Assembly (NCBI RefSeq): GCF_963675165.1
Contig: NC_087379.1
Coordinates: 2,918,201-2,982,200, forward strand
Length of the DNA stretch: 64,000 bases
Origin: Halichondria panicea
Taxonomy: Eukaryota > Porifera > Demospongiae > Suberitida > Halichondriidae
Direction: 5' to 3'
In this document: positions 1-12,278 of the stretch, one piece after another
How positions within the stretch are numbered: the stretch's first letter is position 1
Layout: each line of letters opens with the position of its first letter
Program-made: the position numbers and the translations under genes
Notes under the pieces: model-generated
Seen by the model: the letters and a program-made list of their open reading frames with translations, nothing else
Told to the model about the DNA's origin: nothing
Databases searched by the model: none

Positions 1-462
1 TGCAACTATATCGAAAGCACTGAGAGAGTGATTATAATTATGTTTACAATGTACTGACACGTTATAGCTGCACTCGGCTTGGATTCATCCTTTTTGATAT
101 ACCAGTATCAGTCTTGTGTTTATACAAGGCCATTCACATGATTATGGTGACAGACTGACATGTTTATTGTGATAATTATTGTATGTCTGAGCTAATAAAC
201 CCACGAGTATACACAATCTCTGTTGCTTGTGTATCAATAAATTAGGCAGCTTCCCGAGTCAGAAGCCATGCATGCACTTTTGATCATTAATGGTACTCCT
301 TCAGGTGTGGGGTAGCTGTGTTGACATACATCAGCATGGAGATACTGCCCTTGATGCATTGGTGGGTTGATGGCTATAATTATATATATATGCACTCACA
401 AAACACTTGGTTACACTAAATCACCATATTTGTACTCACATTTTCAATCTGAGGGCATGACC
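1..462. repeat. Extra copy of the head of the tandem unit
   Basis: This stretch is nearly the same as 508-950. Both carry the same order of short landmarks: an AGCTGCACT site, ACTCGGCTTGG, the AATAAACCCA stretch, and GATGCAT near the end. The same block occurs a third time at about 12,785-13,300. It may be the edge of another unit lying left of the window, or a local ~490 bp duplication. No gene is visible here. Confidence 0.8.
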
Positions 463-1110
463 CATAATATAGTGGTTTCTCCAGCTACTGAATTGTCCCC
501 TACACCATGCAACTATCGAAAGCACTGAGAGAAGTGATTATACAATGTACTGACACGTTATAGCTGCACTCGGCTTGGATTCATCCTTTTTGATATACCG
601 GTATCAGTCTTGTGTTTATATACAAGGCCATTCACATGATTATGGTGACAGACTGACATGTTTATTGTGATAATTATTGTATGTCTGATTTTTTGAGCTA
701 ATAAACCCATGAGTATACACAATCTCTGTTGCTTGTGTATCAGGCAGCTTCCGAGTCAGAAGCCATGCATGCACTTTTGATCGTTAATGGTACTCCTTCA
801 GGTGTGGGTAGCTGTGTTGACATACATCAGCATGGAGATACTGCCCTTGATGCATGGGTGGGTTGATGGCTATAATTATATGCACTCACAAAACACTTGG
901 TTACACTAAATCACCATATTTGTACATTTTCCTCACATTTTCAATCTGAGGGCATGTCACCACATGCTCTAGATTTATTTTGGTGTAGAGTTGAAATTGT
1001 GTGATACACACATAATTATGGCCTAATAGTATCGACCTATAGTATTATACTATAGCTATCCTGCAGGCGAACATAACCATGCATGCAGGGCTATGTAAAC
1101 AGAAGTCTTT

Positions 1111-1967
1111 ATGTGCCTCTGCATGTCAGATTTATGGGATGTTATGACACGGCTGACTGTACATGCTCAGCTGTATGAGTTACTGTGCATGTATACACAA
1201 AATTGTACTGATTATGTAGTGTACATGTTGGGAGCATCCCATGGAAGGCTGCTGGATCTCCCTGAGATGTTTGAAGTTGCATTTGTTGTATGTTTTCCAA
1301 CCTTATTAAGTTAATGACTCCTTCCTTTCAAGGATATCACATTCAATGCATGAATCAGTGTTACTACAGTACATTACTACTATACATGCCTGTAGACATG
1401 TGATTGCAAACTATAGGGTGTAGTCATCATTTGTATCGTATATAATGTCAGAAATTAATGCTGTTTATGTGAGCGGCATCATGTCCCAAATACTTGTAAT
1501 CATAATATTTTAGGATTATTCTAGCACTACATTGTACGGTACCGAATAATAACATCATGGCCATTCTAATTCGTAGCCCATTTAGATATTATGGTAGCCA
1601 CTGTTAAAATTGAGAAATGACTCCAGCAACATAAATAAGCCACTGTATACATGTTAATGCGTGTGTCTTAGACTAGCCTCAACTCCAGCCCCTTCAGCCT
1701 GGAATCAAGGCTAGTCTTAGATCTACCCTAAATAAGCTTCCCTAACCCTAATTTAATAAATCTTGGCAATAGGATCTATTATGAGGCCACAAATCAGATG
1801 AACTTGGTAGGCTTTGTTGTGTAGCACATGCACGTACACAATTAAGGTGTATAGATCTAATGCCCCTCAATCAGTTTGATAGATAACTGTATTTAGTTTA
1901 AGAAGTAATAGGAAATAACTCAGTAGATACTATAGCCTGTGTAAATTCTGCTACAAATTCTGCTACA
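1111..1967. other. Upstream region of GPCR 1a, no gene seen
   Basis: A 67-codon open frame at 1111-1314 has a longer counterpart in unit 2 (93 codons at 13568-13849), but the two proteins diverge by frameshift and resemble nothing I know, so I do not call a gene. The rest is AT-rich and also conserved in unit 2. It contains a 40-bp foldback element at 1674-1713. Confidence 0.5.
1674..1713. mobile_element. 40-bp foldback mini-element, ancestral to both units
   Basis: The element starts TAGCCTCAACTCC and ends GGAATCAAGGCTA, so its ends are inverted. It is flanked by GTCTTAGAC (1665-1673) and GTCTTAGAT (1714-1722), a 9-bp target duplication with one mismatch. The same insertion lies at 14147-14186 in unit 2, so it came before the unit was duplicated. 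It belongs with the elements at 12857-12903 and 20136-20187. Confidence 0.75.
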
Positions 1968-2960
1968 ATGAATGTCTCTGTAGACAACATGTCTTCCTTG
2001 ACTTGTGAGGAGAGACGTTATATTGGTAGAACAACTGTGGACTTTGATACAGAGGCCATCTTACGCTACCTTCTCGTGGGATACCTCATACTCCTATTCC
2101 CATTTTCAGTATGTCTCAACGGATTTCTCATTATTCTTATGGCAACGATCAAGTCACTACACCAGACTGTGTACTTTCTAGCTCTTCAAGTAGTTGTGGT
2201 TGATTTCGGATTATCAATATTTGTACTACCAATCACAATTGCAAATGCAATTGCTGGAAAATGGGCATTTGACCCTACATTTTGTTCACTGTCGATCTTT
2301 GTTATCCATTTAATCAGAATGGCACGGTATTGGTTGATGTTTGTATTTGTGAGCGATAGATTTGCCTCGGTATTTTTCCCATTCTCGTATTTACAATACC
2401 AAAAAAAGTTTGTGATCATCCTGTCCATAATGGCTTGGGCTATTTCACTCTCTTTTGCTATTTTGCCTGTGGCTCTTGACTGTGCAATGTTTAGCCGTAC
2501 CGCTTTTTATTGCACTGGTGGCAATGGTTGCACGAACACCAATGCCTGTCAATCTTCCAGACTCTTAACAATCACCTTGACCAATATCATGGGAAGCTTT
2601 GTACCACTTGTGCTCTATATAATCCTATTCCTAAAAGCAAAAATGTTACAGAAATCTATTATCGTACCTAATTGTGACGGTGATGATTCAAATCACAGAA
2701 ACAATGCTCGCCACAATACTACATTCTTTTTCCTTTTTCTCGCACTGTTTGGAGTGAACATAATCCCATTCTTCTTCTTTATAGTTGGAAATTCCATCCT
2801 CTCCACCCTTTCGATCCCTCCTCCTTCACAGTATGTCATTACAACCATCATTTTTAGATCGTTGTACAATATTCTGCCGCTAATCGATGCCATCGCCATA
2901 ATAAGAAACAGAGATTTTCGACAGGCTATCAGTTTATTCAAATCGAAACTTTTTGGTTAG
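1968..2960 (+). CDS. Rhodopsin-like GPCR, copy 1a (intact)
   Basis: Single-exon, 330-aa protein with seven hydrophobic segments at roughly residues 33-58, 66-90, 104-127, 148-172, 197-222, 250-275 and 288-312. Class A hallmarks are visible: Asn in TM1 (CLNGFLIIL), Asp in TM2 (VVVVDFGLS), a Cys before TM3, SDRF in place of DRY, Trp in TM4 (MAWAI), and Pro in TM6 (NIIPF). TM7 has LPLIDAIAII instead of NPxxY. The short N-terminus carries N-glycosylation sites (NVS, NMS). A Cys-rich second outer loop (CTGGNGCTNTNAC) is probably disulphide-linked. It should sit in the plasma membrane; the ligand is unknown. The start is the conserved ATG shared by every copy in the array. This is one of only two intact genes out of eight copies. 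Confidence 0.88.
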   Translation: MNVSVDNMSSLTCEERRYIGRTTVDFDTEAILRYLLVGYLILLFPFSVCLNGFLIILMATIKSLHQTVYFLALQVVVVDFGLSIFVLPITIANAIAGKWAFDPTFCSLSIFVIHLIRMARYWLMFVFVSDRFASVFFPFSYLQYQKKFVIILSIMAWAISLSFAILPVALDCAMFSRTAFYCTGGNGCTNTNACQSSRLLTITLTNIMGSFVPLVLYIILFLKAKMLQKSIIVPNCDGDDSNHRNNARHNTTFFFLFLALFGVNIIPFFFFIVGNSILSTLSIPPPSQYVITTIIFRSLYNILPLIDAIAIIRNRDFRQAISLFKSKLFG

Positions 2961-3138
2961 GACTTCGTTCGATTCCGATTCAGCTTTATGCTTATACTTA
3001 GTAGTCGGTTTATAAACGAAGCAGATTTGTTACTCTGCTAAGAAGAATGGACTCAATTTAACATTAGTAGCTGGCAGTGCATGTAGATCTCATTGATGAT
3101 ATTGTGATTTGTAAGTAGTGTATCCAGCTGCATTGTAT

Positions 3139-3283
3139 ATACCGTATAATTATAATTATATCGGGTATATTATTTTGAGTGTATAAATGTTCGTGGTTTT
3201 CGCTGATTAAGCATAATGCATGCTGCAAAAAGGCTGCTATTCCGCAAAAGTTTATCCTGAGAAATATTATACTAATTATGGTA
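3139..3283. mobile_element. Decayed ACCGTAT-type MITE
   Basis: It begins ATACCGTATAATTATA and carries internal blocks GTTCGTGGTTTTCGC and GCAAAAAGGCTGCTATTCCGC. The reverse complement of the same blocks occurs in the element inside the oxidase gene at 36948-37157. The right end has eroded to ATTATGGTAT. The same copy is found at 15566-15712, so the insertion predates the unit duplication. Confidence 0.65.
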
Positions 3284-4101
3284 TACATAAAGTCATGTAT
3301 GAGACCTACAGGGGAGAGCCTTTTATTGGCCTGTACGTCAATCCGTCACAACGTTATTCACACATAATAATTATGATCTAGTACTATAACAAGTAAGTCA
3401 TGACAAGCTGCATGCAATCAAGAGTCCATAATAATTACATGGACTCTTCATGAAACATTATCGACGGGAATGCAAATGAGCAGTGTTTTAGTTCTTGTTG
3501 TAGGTGAAAATGATGTTCGACATAATTATATATGGTGCAGTACATGTACATCTTTGTACGTATACAAGCGGTACATGTATTAATGAATTTTATGGTGTGT
3601 ACTGGCCCATTTAACCATAATTAGTTATAGCTAGATGCAGTGTTGAATTATTGTCTGATGAGGTTTGGGGTGGCCCATGGCAGGGGAAACATTATCAACC
3701 TTACAACAGATTGTGTACTTATCTAACTCTATACAAGCACATGTGTGTACTATTCATGACATTGACGTATATACGGGCCAGTATGTCTCTCCCCCTTTGC
3801 TTGTTTCGATGATTTTGGGGGTTATTCCCTGGCCATCGCATAATGTGTATTTCACCTTTGGTCAACCTAGCTTCCCTGGTCATAAATAAAGTCTAGCACT
3901 ATACTTAATTACTCTAAAACTATGAACCCACAAATCATGCAGTGATACAGTTTGTACGAATTGTATACTGTAGCACCGTAGCAAAGGTGATGCTGGCCCT
4001 TATTAGTTTCAGGCCGGGTGCAGCATTGATTATCGATGCTGTATTAGTTCAAGAAGTAGACACTCAGTAGATGCCAGCACTCACTGTGTAGACTTGCTAC
4101 A
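3284..4101. other. Spacer between GPCR copies 1a and 2a, no gene
   Basis: AT-rich spacer conserved in unit 2 at about 15,713-16,560. It holds a block (CTCTCCCCCTTTGCTTG) that is also found upstream of copies 3a and 3b, so it looks like upstream DNA copied together with each GPCR. No open frame here looks like a protein I know. Confidence 0.6.
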
Positions 4102-4969
4102 ATGAATGTCTCGGTGGACAATTAACATGTCTTTCTTGACCTGTGAGGAGAGATGTTACATCGGGGGAACAACTGTGCATGGACTTTAATACATGCAGAG
4201 GCCATCTTACACCTTCTCGTGGGATACCTCCTATTCAGTATGTCTCAACAGATTTCTCATCATTCTCATGGTAACGATTAAGCCACTCACTACACCAGAC
4301 TGTATACTTTCTCTTCAAGTTGTTGTGCTTGATTTCGGATTATCAGCTTTGTACTACCAATCACAATTACAAATACAAATGCAAATGCAAATTTGACCCA
4401 CATTTTTGTTTTCTGTCGATTTTGTCATCAGAATGACACAGTATTGATTAATGTTTGTGTTCGTGAGCAATCGATTTGCCTCAATATTTTCCCTATTTAA
4501 AACCAGAAAAGGTTTGTGATCATCCTCCTGTCCATAATGGCTTGGGCTACTTCACTCTCTTTTGCATGTGACTGTGAAGTGTTTAGTCGTTTCGCTTTTT
4601 ATTACACCGGTGGCAATAGTTGCACAAAATTTAATACCTATGTCTACCATGCAGATTGTTAACAGTTCTGTTGACAAATAAAATCATGGGAAGCTAGCCT
4701 TGTACGCTTGTGCTCAATGTAAAAAGCAAAAATATTACAGAAATCTTATTGTACCTAACTGTGACGGTGATGATTCAAATCGCAAAAAAAAAACAATGCT
4801 TGTCACAATACCACCTTCTTTTGCCTTTTTTCTTGCACTATTTGGGGTCAACACAATTACATTCTTCTTTAAGCTTATATAATTATAGTTGGAAATTCAT
4901 CTTTTTACTCTTTCGATCCCTCCTCCTTCACAGTACGCCACTGCCACGAATCTAAAACTTTTTGGTTAG
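4102..4969 (+). pseudogene. GPCR copy 2a (heavily decayed)
   Basis: The array's GPCR can be followed from the conserved ATG (MNVSVDN) to the terminal FG-stop, but the frame breaks soon after codon 7 and repeatedly after that. Many small deletions remove parts of TM1-TM3 and TM5-TM6, and the TM7 coding region is largely missing. The order of the remaining homologous blocks is unchanged. Copy 2b at 16561-17584 shares most of these lesions, so decay began before the unit was duplicated. No functional product is expected. Confidence 0.9.
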
Positions 4970-5842
4970 GTATATACCTTCAATTCCGATTCCGATTCTG
5001 ATTCCAATTTACTCATTCCCGCTTTATATACACCTATCTAGTATCACTTTATGAACAAAATGGAATTGCAGACCAGTTTTTCTTAAGGAGAATGGACTCA
5101 TTTTAACATTATATCTGACACAGCCTGACAGTGCATGTAGATCTCATGTTGTAATCGCAATTTGTAAGTAGTATGTCTGTAGCAAAGTCCCACAAAAACA
5201 TTTGCAATGTGCTATAGGATAAAACCAAGAAGTATCGAAACAAGCGAGAGGGGAGAGACTGAGTCACATATCGGCCTGCACGTCAATCCGTCACAACGTT
5301 ATTACTCACACGTCTATTACCGTTTAATTATAATAATTATAGTACATGACAAGTACATGCAATGATAATATTGGTGCCAATGTTTTTAGCCGGGAATGCA
5401 ATTGACACACTGTAGTTTTTGTTGGAGGAGTTGACATACTAACAGTACTTAAAGTGTTGTCAAATGTAATGTAGTGATACATTGTCAAGTGTGTGTACAT
5501 GTGAGATTGATACGGGCCGGTATGTCTCTCCCCCATGCATTGCTTGTTTTGATGTACATGTGAGATTAATACAGGCCGATATGGCTCTCCTCCATTGCTT
5601 GTTTTGATAATTATTTGGCTTTGGCCAACCTAAATGAGCTTCCTGACCATGGAGTCTAGAGTCAATGTGTATGAAGCCACAAATCAGTAATACAGTTTGC
5701 AGGCTTTGCTGCGAAATGTGCTGTAGCACAGTGATGTACACAAAGGTGATGTTGGCATGTTTTAGGTGCAATGATTCTATTGAAATGGTTGAAGACGTAA
5801 ACACCGATATGATGCCAGCACTGTGTAGACTTGCATGCTACA
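4970..5842. other. Spacer between GPCR copies 2a and 3a, no gene
   Basis: AT-rich spacer. It contains a local repeat of about 60 bp (two versions of GTACATGTGAGATTGATAC followed by a CTCTCC...CATTGCTTG block around 5490-5610). The repeat is also seen in unit 2 around 18,300-18,415. No convincing gene. Confidence 0.55.
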
Positions 5843-6840
5843 ATGAATGTCTCTGTGGACAACATGTCTTCCTTAATCTTGACCTGTGAGGAGAGACGTT
5901 ACATTGGTAGAACAACTCTGGACTTTGATACAGAGGCCATCTTACGCTACTTTCTCGTGGGATCTCATACTCCTGGTCCCATTCTCAACATGTCTCAACG
6001 GATTTCTCATTATTCTCATGGTAACGATCAAGTCACTACACCAGACTGTGTACTTTCTAACTCTTCAAGTAGTTGTGCTTGATTTCGGATTATCAATCTT
6101 TGCATTATCAATCACAATTGCAAATGCAATTGCTGGAAAATGGACATTTGACCCTACATTTTGTTCGCTGTCGATCTTTGTTATCCATTTGATAAGAATG
6201 ACATGGTATTGATTAATGTTTGTGTTTGTGAGCGATCAATTTGCCTCAGTTTTTTCCTATTCTCATACTTGAAATACCAGAAAAAGTTTGCAGTCATCCT
6301 GTCCATTATGGCTTGGGCTATTTCACTCTCTTTTGCTATTTTGCCTGTGGCTCTTGACTGCATGTGCAATTTAGTCGTATCGCTTTTTATTGCACTGGTG
6401 GCAATGGTTGCACAAACACCAATGTCTGTCAGTCTTCCAGACTGCTAACAATCACCTTGACCAATATCATGGGAAGCTTTGTACCACTTGTGCTCTATAT
6501 AATCCTATTCCTAAAAGCAAAAATGTTACAGAAATCTATTATCGTACCTAATTGTGACGGTGATGATTTAAATCGCAGAAACAATGCTCGCCACAATATC
6601 ACATTCTTTTTCCTTTTTCTTTCACTATTTGGGGTCAACATAATTCCATTCTCTTTCTTTATAGTTGGAAATTCCATCCTCGACACCCTTTCGATCCCTC
6701 CTCCTTCACAGTACGTCATTGCCACCACCATTTTTAGATCGTTGTACAATATTCTGCCGCTAATCGATGCCATAGCCATATTAAGAAACAGTGATTTTCG
6801 ACAGGCTATTCGTTCATTCAAATCGAAACTTCTTGGTTAG
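5843..6840 (+). pseudogene. GPCR copy 3a (broken)
   Basis: The full-length GPCR outline is kept from MNVSVDNMSS to the LLG-stop end. A 2-nt loss near 5963, right after the LVG of TM1, shifts the frame; copy 3b is intact at that point. A Trp codon in TM3 has become TGA (TGG TAT TGA near 6208). Further shifts follow in the TM3-TM4 loop and before the second outer loop. The last 158 codons (6364-6840) are again a clean GPCR frame covering TM5-TM7. Several independent lesions make a pseudogene more likely than sequencing error. Confidence 0.88.
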
Positions 6841-8048
6841 ATTTACCTTCAACCGATTTACCAGTTCCCGATTTACACCCATGTATGAATAGCAGACTAT
6901 AGATTTAATTGTTACTCTGTATGCATGCAAAGTAGCAGTTTAACATTAGATCTAGCTGAGTGTGCATGTAGATCTTATTATTGTGATTTGTATAATTATG
7001 AGTTAGTATGTCTATAGCTATTATGTACAATGCAATGTGCTATAGGATAAAGTATCGATAAGCGACAAGAGAGTACCATAATTATATCGGAAATCTGTCT
7101 CACAACGTTATTCACATGTATTAGTATTATCATGACAAGTGCATTGCGGTGTCATACTTTGTGCCGGGAATGCAACAGACTGAACTGACAAGTGTTTTAC
7201 ATAATTATGTTGTAACATGCAGTTGTTGGAGGTGAAAATGATTTGACATACATACTACGGTACAGTATACATGCATGTACCAAAAGTATTGTACAATAAT
7301 TTGAAGTGGTATATACATGTATATATTTCCTCAAAGACATGTGTATATAGGGCCATTAATTTATCACGTGCACTATAATAATAGTTAGCTTGAATCCAGA
7401 TATGAGCCTCAGGAGTCTCTGGTTTTATATTGTCACTGAAGTCTGGTGGTCCAGGAGGATCGAACATAATTAGCATACTCTTAAAGAAAAAAAGAACTAT
7501 ACTTATAATTATAAAACGTATAACTATTTCTATAGCGCGGACATGTTAATTTGCTAAAGTATACATAACACCAAGTTAAGAACACTAACTAGCGAAGCTT
7601 AAGTACAGAACACCAAGTTGAGAACACATGCAGTTACTCACTTTCCCCTACTGACCTCCCCTCCTTTTAACTCGGCCAGTGTTGACTGAGTACGATGGAG
7701 GAACTCTGACAAAGAATAGCGGGACCAGATTTCTCTGCTACTGAAATTAATTTGTGAGCGACCAGATCTGGAAACCATGCACACACCATCTTACATCTCT
7801 AGATCTAGTCACCTTTGGTCAGCCTGAATGAGCTTACTCCGATTGATGCCTGTGAGGACAGAGACACACACATGCACCGTTCAGTGCTCAGCATTCCCTG
7901 GCCATGTTGATGGCACCTATGTTATAATTGTGTTTATTAGGTGCAATGAAGCGTTTCAGGGGTGCGCAGTGATAGTTGCATTAGACTATCAAGTTCATTG
8001 TTCAATTAGTTCAAGTTAGGGAACTCATTAGATGCCAGCACTGCAAAA
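6841..8048. other. Spacer between GPCR copies 3a and 4a, no gene
   Basis: Conserved in unit 2 at 19,603-20,854. It contains the empty site for the 52-bp foldback element found at 20136-20187: here the GCTTGAATC site (about 7389) occurs once. No gene recognised. Confidence 0.6.
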
Positions 8049-9074
8049 ATGAATGTCTCTGTGAACAACATGTCTTCCTTGACTTGTGAGGAGAGACGTT
8101 ACATTGGTAGAACAACTGTGGACTTTGATACATGCAGAGGCCGTTTTACGCTACCTTCTCGTGGGATACCTCATACTCCTATTTCCATTCTCAGCATGTC
8201 TCAACGGATTTCTCATTATTCTCATGGCAACGATCAAGTTACTACACCAGACTGTGTACTTTCTAGCGCTTCAAGTAGTAATGGTTGATTTCGGATTAAT
8301 AATCTTCGTAACACCTATCACAATCGCAAATGCAATTGCTGGAAAATGCACATTTGACCCTACATTTTGTTCGCTGTCGATCTTTGTTATCCATTTAATC
8401 AGAATGACACGGTATTGGTTGATGTTTGTATTTGTGAGCGACCTCGGTATTTTTCCCATTCTCGTATTTACAATACCAGAAAAAGTTTGTGATCATCCTG
8501 TCCATAATGGCTTGGGCTATTTCACTCTCTTTTGCTATTATTTTTGCCTGTGGCTCTTGACTGTGAAGTCTTTAGTCGTGTTGCTTTTTATTGTACTGGC
8601 GGCAATGGTTGCACGAACACCAATGTCTGTCAGTCTTCCAGACTCTTAACAGTCACTTTGACCAATATCATGGGAAGCTTTGTACCACTTGTGCTCTATA
8701 TAATCCTATTCCTAAAAGCAAAAATGTTACAGAAATCTATCATCTGTGACAGTGATGATTCAATTCGCAGACAGAATACTCGACACAATACCACATTCTT
8801 TTTCCTTTTTCTCGCATTATTTGGAGTGAACATAATTCCATTCTTCTTCTTTATAGTTGGAAATTCCATTCTCTCCATTCTTTCGATCCCACCTACTTCA
8901 CAGTATGTCATTGCCACCATCATTTTTAGATCGTTGTACAATATTCTGCCATTAATCGATGCCATCGCCATAATAATAAGCAGTGATTTTCGACAAGCTG
9001 TCCGTTTATTCAAATCGAAGCTGGTTAGGTCTACCTCCAATTCCGATTCATCCATTCCCGCTTTACACCTATAG
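8049..9074 (+). pseudogene. GPCR copy 4a (broken)
   Basis: Starts MNVSVNNMSS and ends in an altered tail. A 4-nt insertion near 8131 (GATACATGCAGAGG where 4b has GATACAGAGG) shifts the frame and is private to this copy. An 8-nt loss after VSD at the end of TM3 removes the Arg of the DRF motif. A later 4-nt gain in TM4 does not restore the frame. These last two lesions are also in copy 4b. The final ~180 codons read cleanly through TM5-TM7 but end VRSTSNSDSS instead of LLG. Confidence 0.88.
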
Positions 9075-9778
9075 AACTCATGTTTAGCCGTCACTTTATG
9101 AACTAAAGTGAATAGCAAACTATTACTCAAGTTAATGACTCAGTTTTAACATAATACACATTACGTAGATAGATCTAGCTGTCGTAGTTTTTGCATATAA
9201 ATTATTTTCACTGTGTTCAAAGTGTGAATAATACGATCTCCTTATCTCAATTGTCAGTATACATGTAGAGGTTACTTAGAGCCTCTAACATGTGCATGTT
9301 AAGTCATGTTACAAGCTCTGTATATTAAACTGTTTAGCGGAATTTTTTCTGGTGCAAATTTTCGCTCATTTGGCTCCAGCAGAAACTTTTGTGGATTCTA
9401 TAATAGGTATCGAATCCATTTATAGGTTGTGCTCCATTGTCACTTATAAACTGAATTGTGTTCATTATTCACATTTTGTGCAAATTCTGTGGTTCAAATA
9501 ATGTATACTGATAATAATTCAAGTATACATAGCATTGTAATAACAGTGCACATTATTTTAGTAAGAGTGCATGCTTGTTAGTAAAAGAGGTCCTTTTTAT
9601 AAACTTGGCAAATCAATTATAGTCAGTTCTTTTGGGCAACAGTGAACTGATAATACTTCGAGTTACTGGTGGCGTTGACTGCAGAAGCATCTTGTACAAT
9701 GTGTTTTTTCAGCACGGTCAAACCTTCGGTAAAAGAGAGTATGTTAATTTGCTATAATTTATAAGCACAATGGCAATA
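9075..9778. other. Spacer between GPCR 4a and methyltransferase, no gene
   Basis: The + strand GPCR and - strand methyltransferase converge here. At 9504-9505 the TA dinucleotide is the empty target site of the 284-bp element that fills the matching place in unit 2 (22314-22597). Confidence 0.7.
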
Positions 9779-11623
9779 TTATACAGACAATACAAATGTA
9801 GCTGTACCAGCTGTCTTGCAAGCCATGTCAAGGTCCTCAGACTCAAGGTAAAGGGCGTGCAGATTATCTTCCCCCTTCCAACATTGGTACGAATGACATT
9901 CACAGGCAGTGACAATAAGCATACATCCTTTAGGCTTCAAATATTGACACACATTCTTAAGATAACGATAGAAAGTTTCCTTATCATCACATACTGCCTC
10001 CAGACAAAGATTAGTGTGGATGATGTCAAACTCCTCTTGGATATTATCACCAAGGGGCTTGTCAGCTCTAGCATCACAGGGGGCCAATTGATGAATCTTG
10101 TCCCGGATTTCTTGCTCACGGAGGTTAACAGCATTAGGGTCATTATTGTCTTCGAGTGTTCTCACCACATACTCAATATATGGTTTCCAGTTGTGACCTT
10201 TTCAAATAAGGTCAAATAAAAGACAAAGCAGTATACACAACGTATTTATAGCTAGCCTACGCTTTTCTTTTAATTACAGCGCCACTCTAATAGAAGCACC
10301 AATTGCAAGTCCTGCTTATTTTACAGTAACAGAGTGCCAAGTAAATTATATATGTTTTGCTGGTGCTTAGGTAATTATTATAGCGCAGCCTGAAATCGAG
10401 GCTACATTATCTCTATTATACAGCCTCGTGGAGCAGCTAACTATTACATTGCCACTCTAAATAATAGTTATAGACTGAGTCCAAGGTCTCTATGGGGTTT
10501 TGAGACCTGAAGGCCCGAGGCTGTAGCATCTCGAGCGTAGCGAGGGTGCTACTAAGGGCCTGAGGGTCTCAAAACTCCATAGTGACCGTTGACGAGGCCT
10601 ATAACTGGTTTAGAATAGTGCTAAGCAAGCTAGGCTATATTAACACAAAGAAGACTCTGAAACCAAGAGTTTCTACAAGCCTCAAGCAACGTTAAAGCTT
10701 TGCTCTGGCTAGTCTACATAAAAAAACTCACATTGATGAAGGCAGTTTCTGTTTCTTGAGAATCACGCATTGCAAATAAAAAGTTGCTATTGTCATAGTA
10801 GTTAGCTCTGCACTAGAGCACTAGCTATTGTAGCTGCAAGAGAGAGATAAAAGCTGCAAAGCGGCACTGCAGAACACAAAACTTTAAAAAAAATTAATTT
10901 TTTATGATGCACTGTATCATCGTTACTATGACTTCAACATAAACTGTGTGATGTTGCCATGTTCCATACAAGTTAATCTTGACATCATCTTGCCTGTAGG
11001 CATAATCAGTATAATAGACCTACTTAGAAGACCTCAGGTCCATAAGTGAAATAATGGACCTCTCAGTGACCTATCAGATTGCAGTATTACTACAAGCATT
11101 TTCTAAATAATTATATATGATGCGCAGTAGGCATGGATGCTCAGCACAGGACTAAGAATCCCAGTGGGACGCTTTCCTGCTGGGTTAATTGGCGGGGTGT
11201 CTGGGGCGAAACACGGATCAACTTCTGGCATTACACAGACGTGATTTTGTGTGCACGTGCTCCGTTTCCAATCCCCTTCCTTCTTATATCCATTACCTTA
11301 CTCTGCTCACCATCAGGATTCTTGCTTTTCCACAATTGTATTTCTGTCCTGCTGGTGTCCGCAAAGTCAGTGAAGGTGATGCTGCTAACGAATGGTGTAA
11401 CACTGATCAGATCCCACACTGTTGGGCCCCCACCAAATTCAAGCATTGATGTTTTTGTGGGGTCAAACTCCTTGCCATGCTCCTGATAGAATGTGTGCCA
11501 ACATTTGAGAATTGCAGCATGATACCACAGGTCATGCGGATCGGTGAATCGCTGAAGATAAGCCTTACTATTGAAGTGGAGGTTAGTCTCCTCTCTGTAC
11601 GACAGTACTTCTTGATCCTCCAT
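9779..11623 (-). CDS. NNMT/PNMT/TEMT-family SAM methyltransferase, copy 1
   Basis: Two exons: 11623-11311 and 10197-9779. The donor reads GATG|GTGAGC and the acceptor AAAAG|GTCACAAC; the joined frame gives 243 aa. The family transfers a methyl group from SAM to small amines (nicotinamide, phenylethanolamine, thioethers) in the cytosol. The first exon holds the SAM-binding motif LEFGGGPTVWDL, followed by an acidic turn (ITFTDFAD). The second holds the post-motif segment FDIIHTNLCLEAVCDD and KPKGCMLIVTA, which align with the human NNMT fold from memory. It ends about 20-30 residues short of the family's usual C-terminus, so the tail may be altered. The start ATG (MEDQEV) matches the family start. 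It lies on the opposite strand to the GPCRs, and the substrate is unknown. Confidence 0.85.
10464..10612. mobile_element. Foldback element in the methyltransferase intron
   Basis: Two arms of about 65-70 nt are inverted: the left has CTATGGGGTTTTGAGACC, the right GGTCTCAAAACTCCATAG, with GAGCGTAGCGAGGGTGCT at the tip. Unit 2 lacks it and carries a different foldback at 23597-23796 in the same intron. Confidence 0.7.
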
Positions 11624-11789
11624 ATCCCACAGCTTCAATGTCAGACCCAGTATAGTATAGTACTTATGAGAGGTGAATAGCACTCTTTTTTCTGTTCTTT
11701 GACAATAATTCAATAAGATAAAATACGGGACAAATTGGAAGAACAAAGAAAGAAAGAAGGAAGCTCTTCTTTCTTGTCAGCCTAGCCCA

Positions 11790-12278
11790 GATCGAAGGTA
11801 CTGTTAGTGATCGATCTGATGAAAACAATGTCACTAACGAAAGTCAAGACATGAGCACTGAAAGTATTCAAACGGCCGAAATTAATAGTACTGAAACTAC
11901 TCCACAGTGCATACCCACTATCACTCTGACTCTGAGTCAACCGAGCTCAAGTGGAATTGAATTACCCACCCGGCGCCAGTCAGCCTCTTGAAATAACAAC
12001 ACCAGATGAACAGATTGAGAATGAAAGGAGAGAAACAAGAAGATCAAGACATAGTAAAAGAAAAAGTTCTTCTAAGACTATTGGAACCCAAACGACAGAA
12101 CAAGTTGATTCTGCTGTATAAACCGAACCTGATCGAATCAAACCTGTTCCAAAGAAACGACAACCAAAAAAGTGGAGGAATCAAATTTTGAATGATCGGA
12201 GAATTGCAGCTTTAAGGGAGACACCACACACACTAACTGCTATGCAAAATCGAATAACCCGAAAACGAACCATATAGC
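11790..12278 (+). pseudogene. Degraded coding remnant, family unknown
   Basis: This DNA lies only in the gap between the two units. Two reading-frame stretches look protein-like. One is Ser/Thr-rich (around 11,800-11,990). The other is strongly basic (KRKSSSKTIGTQTTEQ, then KKRQPKKWRNQILNDRR, around 12,030-12,275) with one internal stop, and ends in a basic tail and TAG. The composition would fit the tail of a mobile-element protein, but I cannot name a family. It is followed by 450 bp of AT-rich DNA with nothing recognisable. Confidence 0.4.

Larger units (their letters stand above)
463..11763. repeat. Tandem segmental duplication, unit 1
   Basis: The unit matches 12,733-24,616 in gene order, orientation and nearly base for base, with an offset of about 12.3 kb at the left growing to 12.8 kb at the right. 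It holds GPCR copies 1a, 2a, 3a and 4a on the + strand and a methyltransferase on the - strand. The offset grows because unit 2 gained several insertions, among them a 284-bp and a 159-bp element. The right edge falls just upstream of methyltransferase exon 1, in a purine-rich stretch rich in GAAAGAAAGAAGGAAG. Confidence 0.93.
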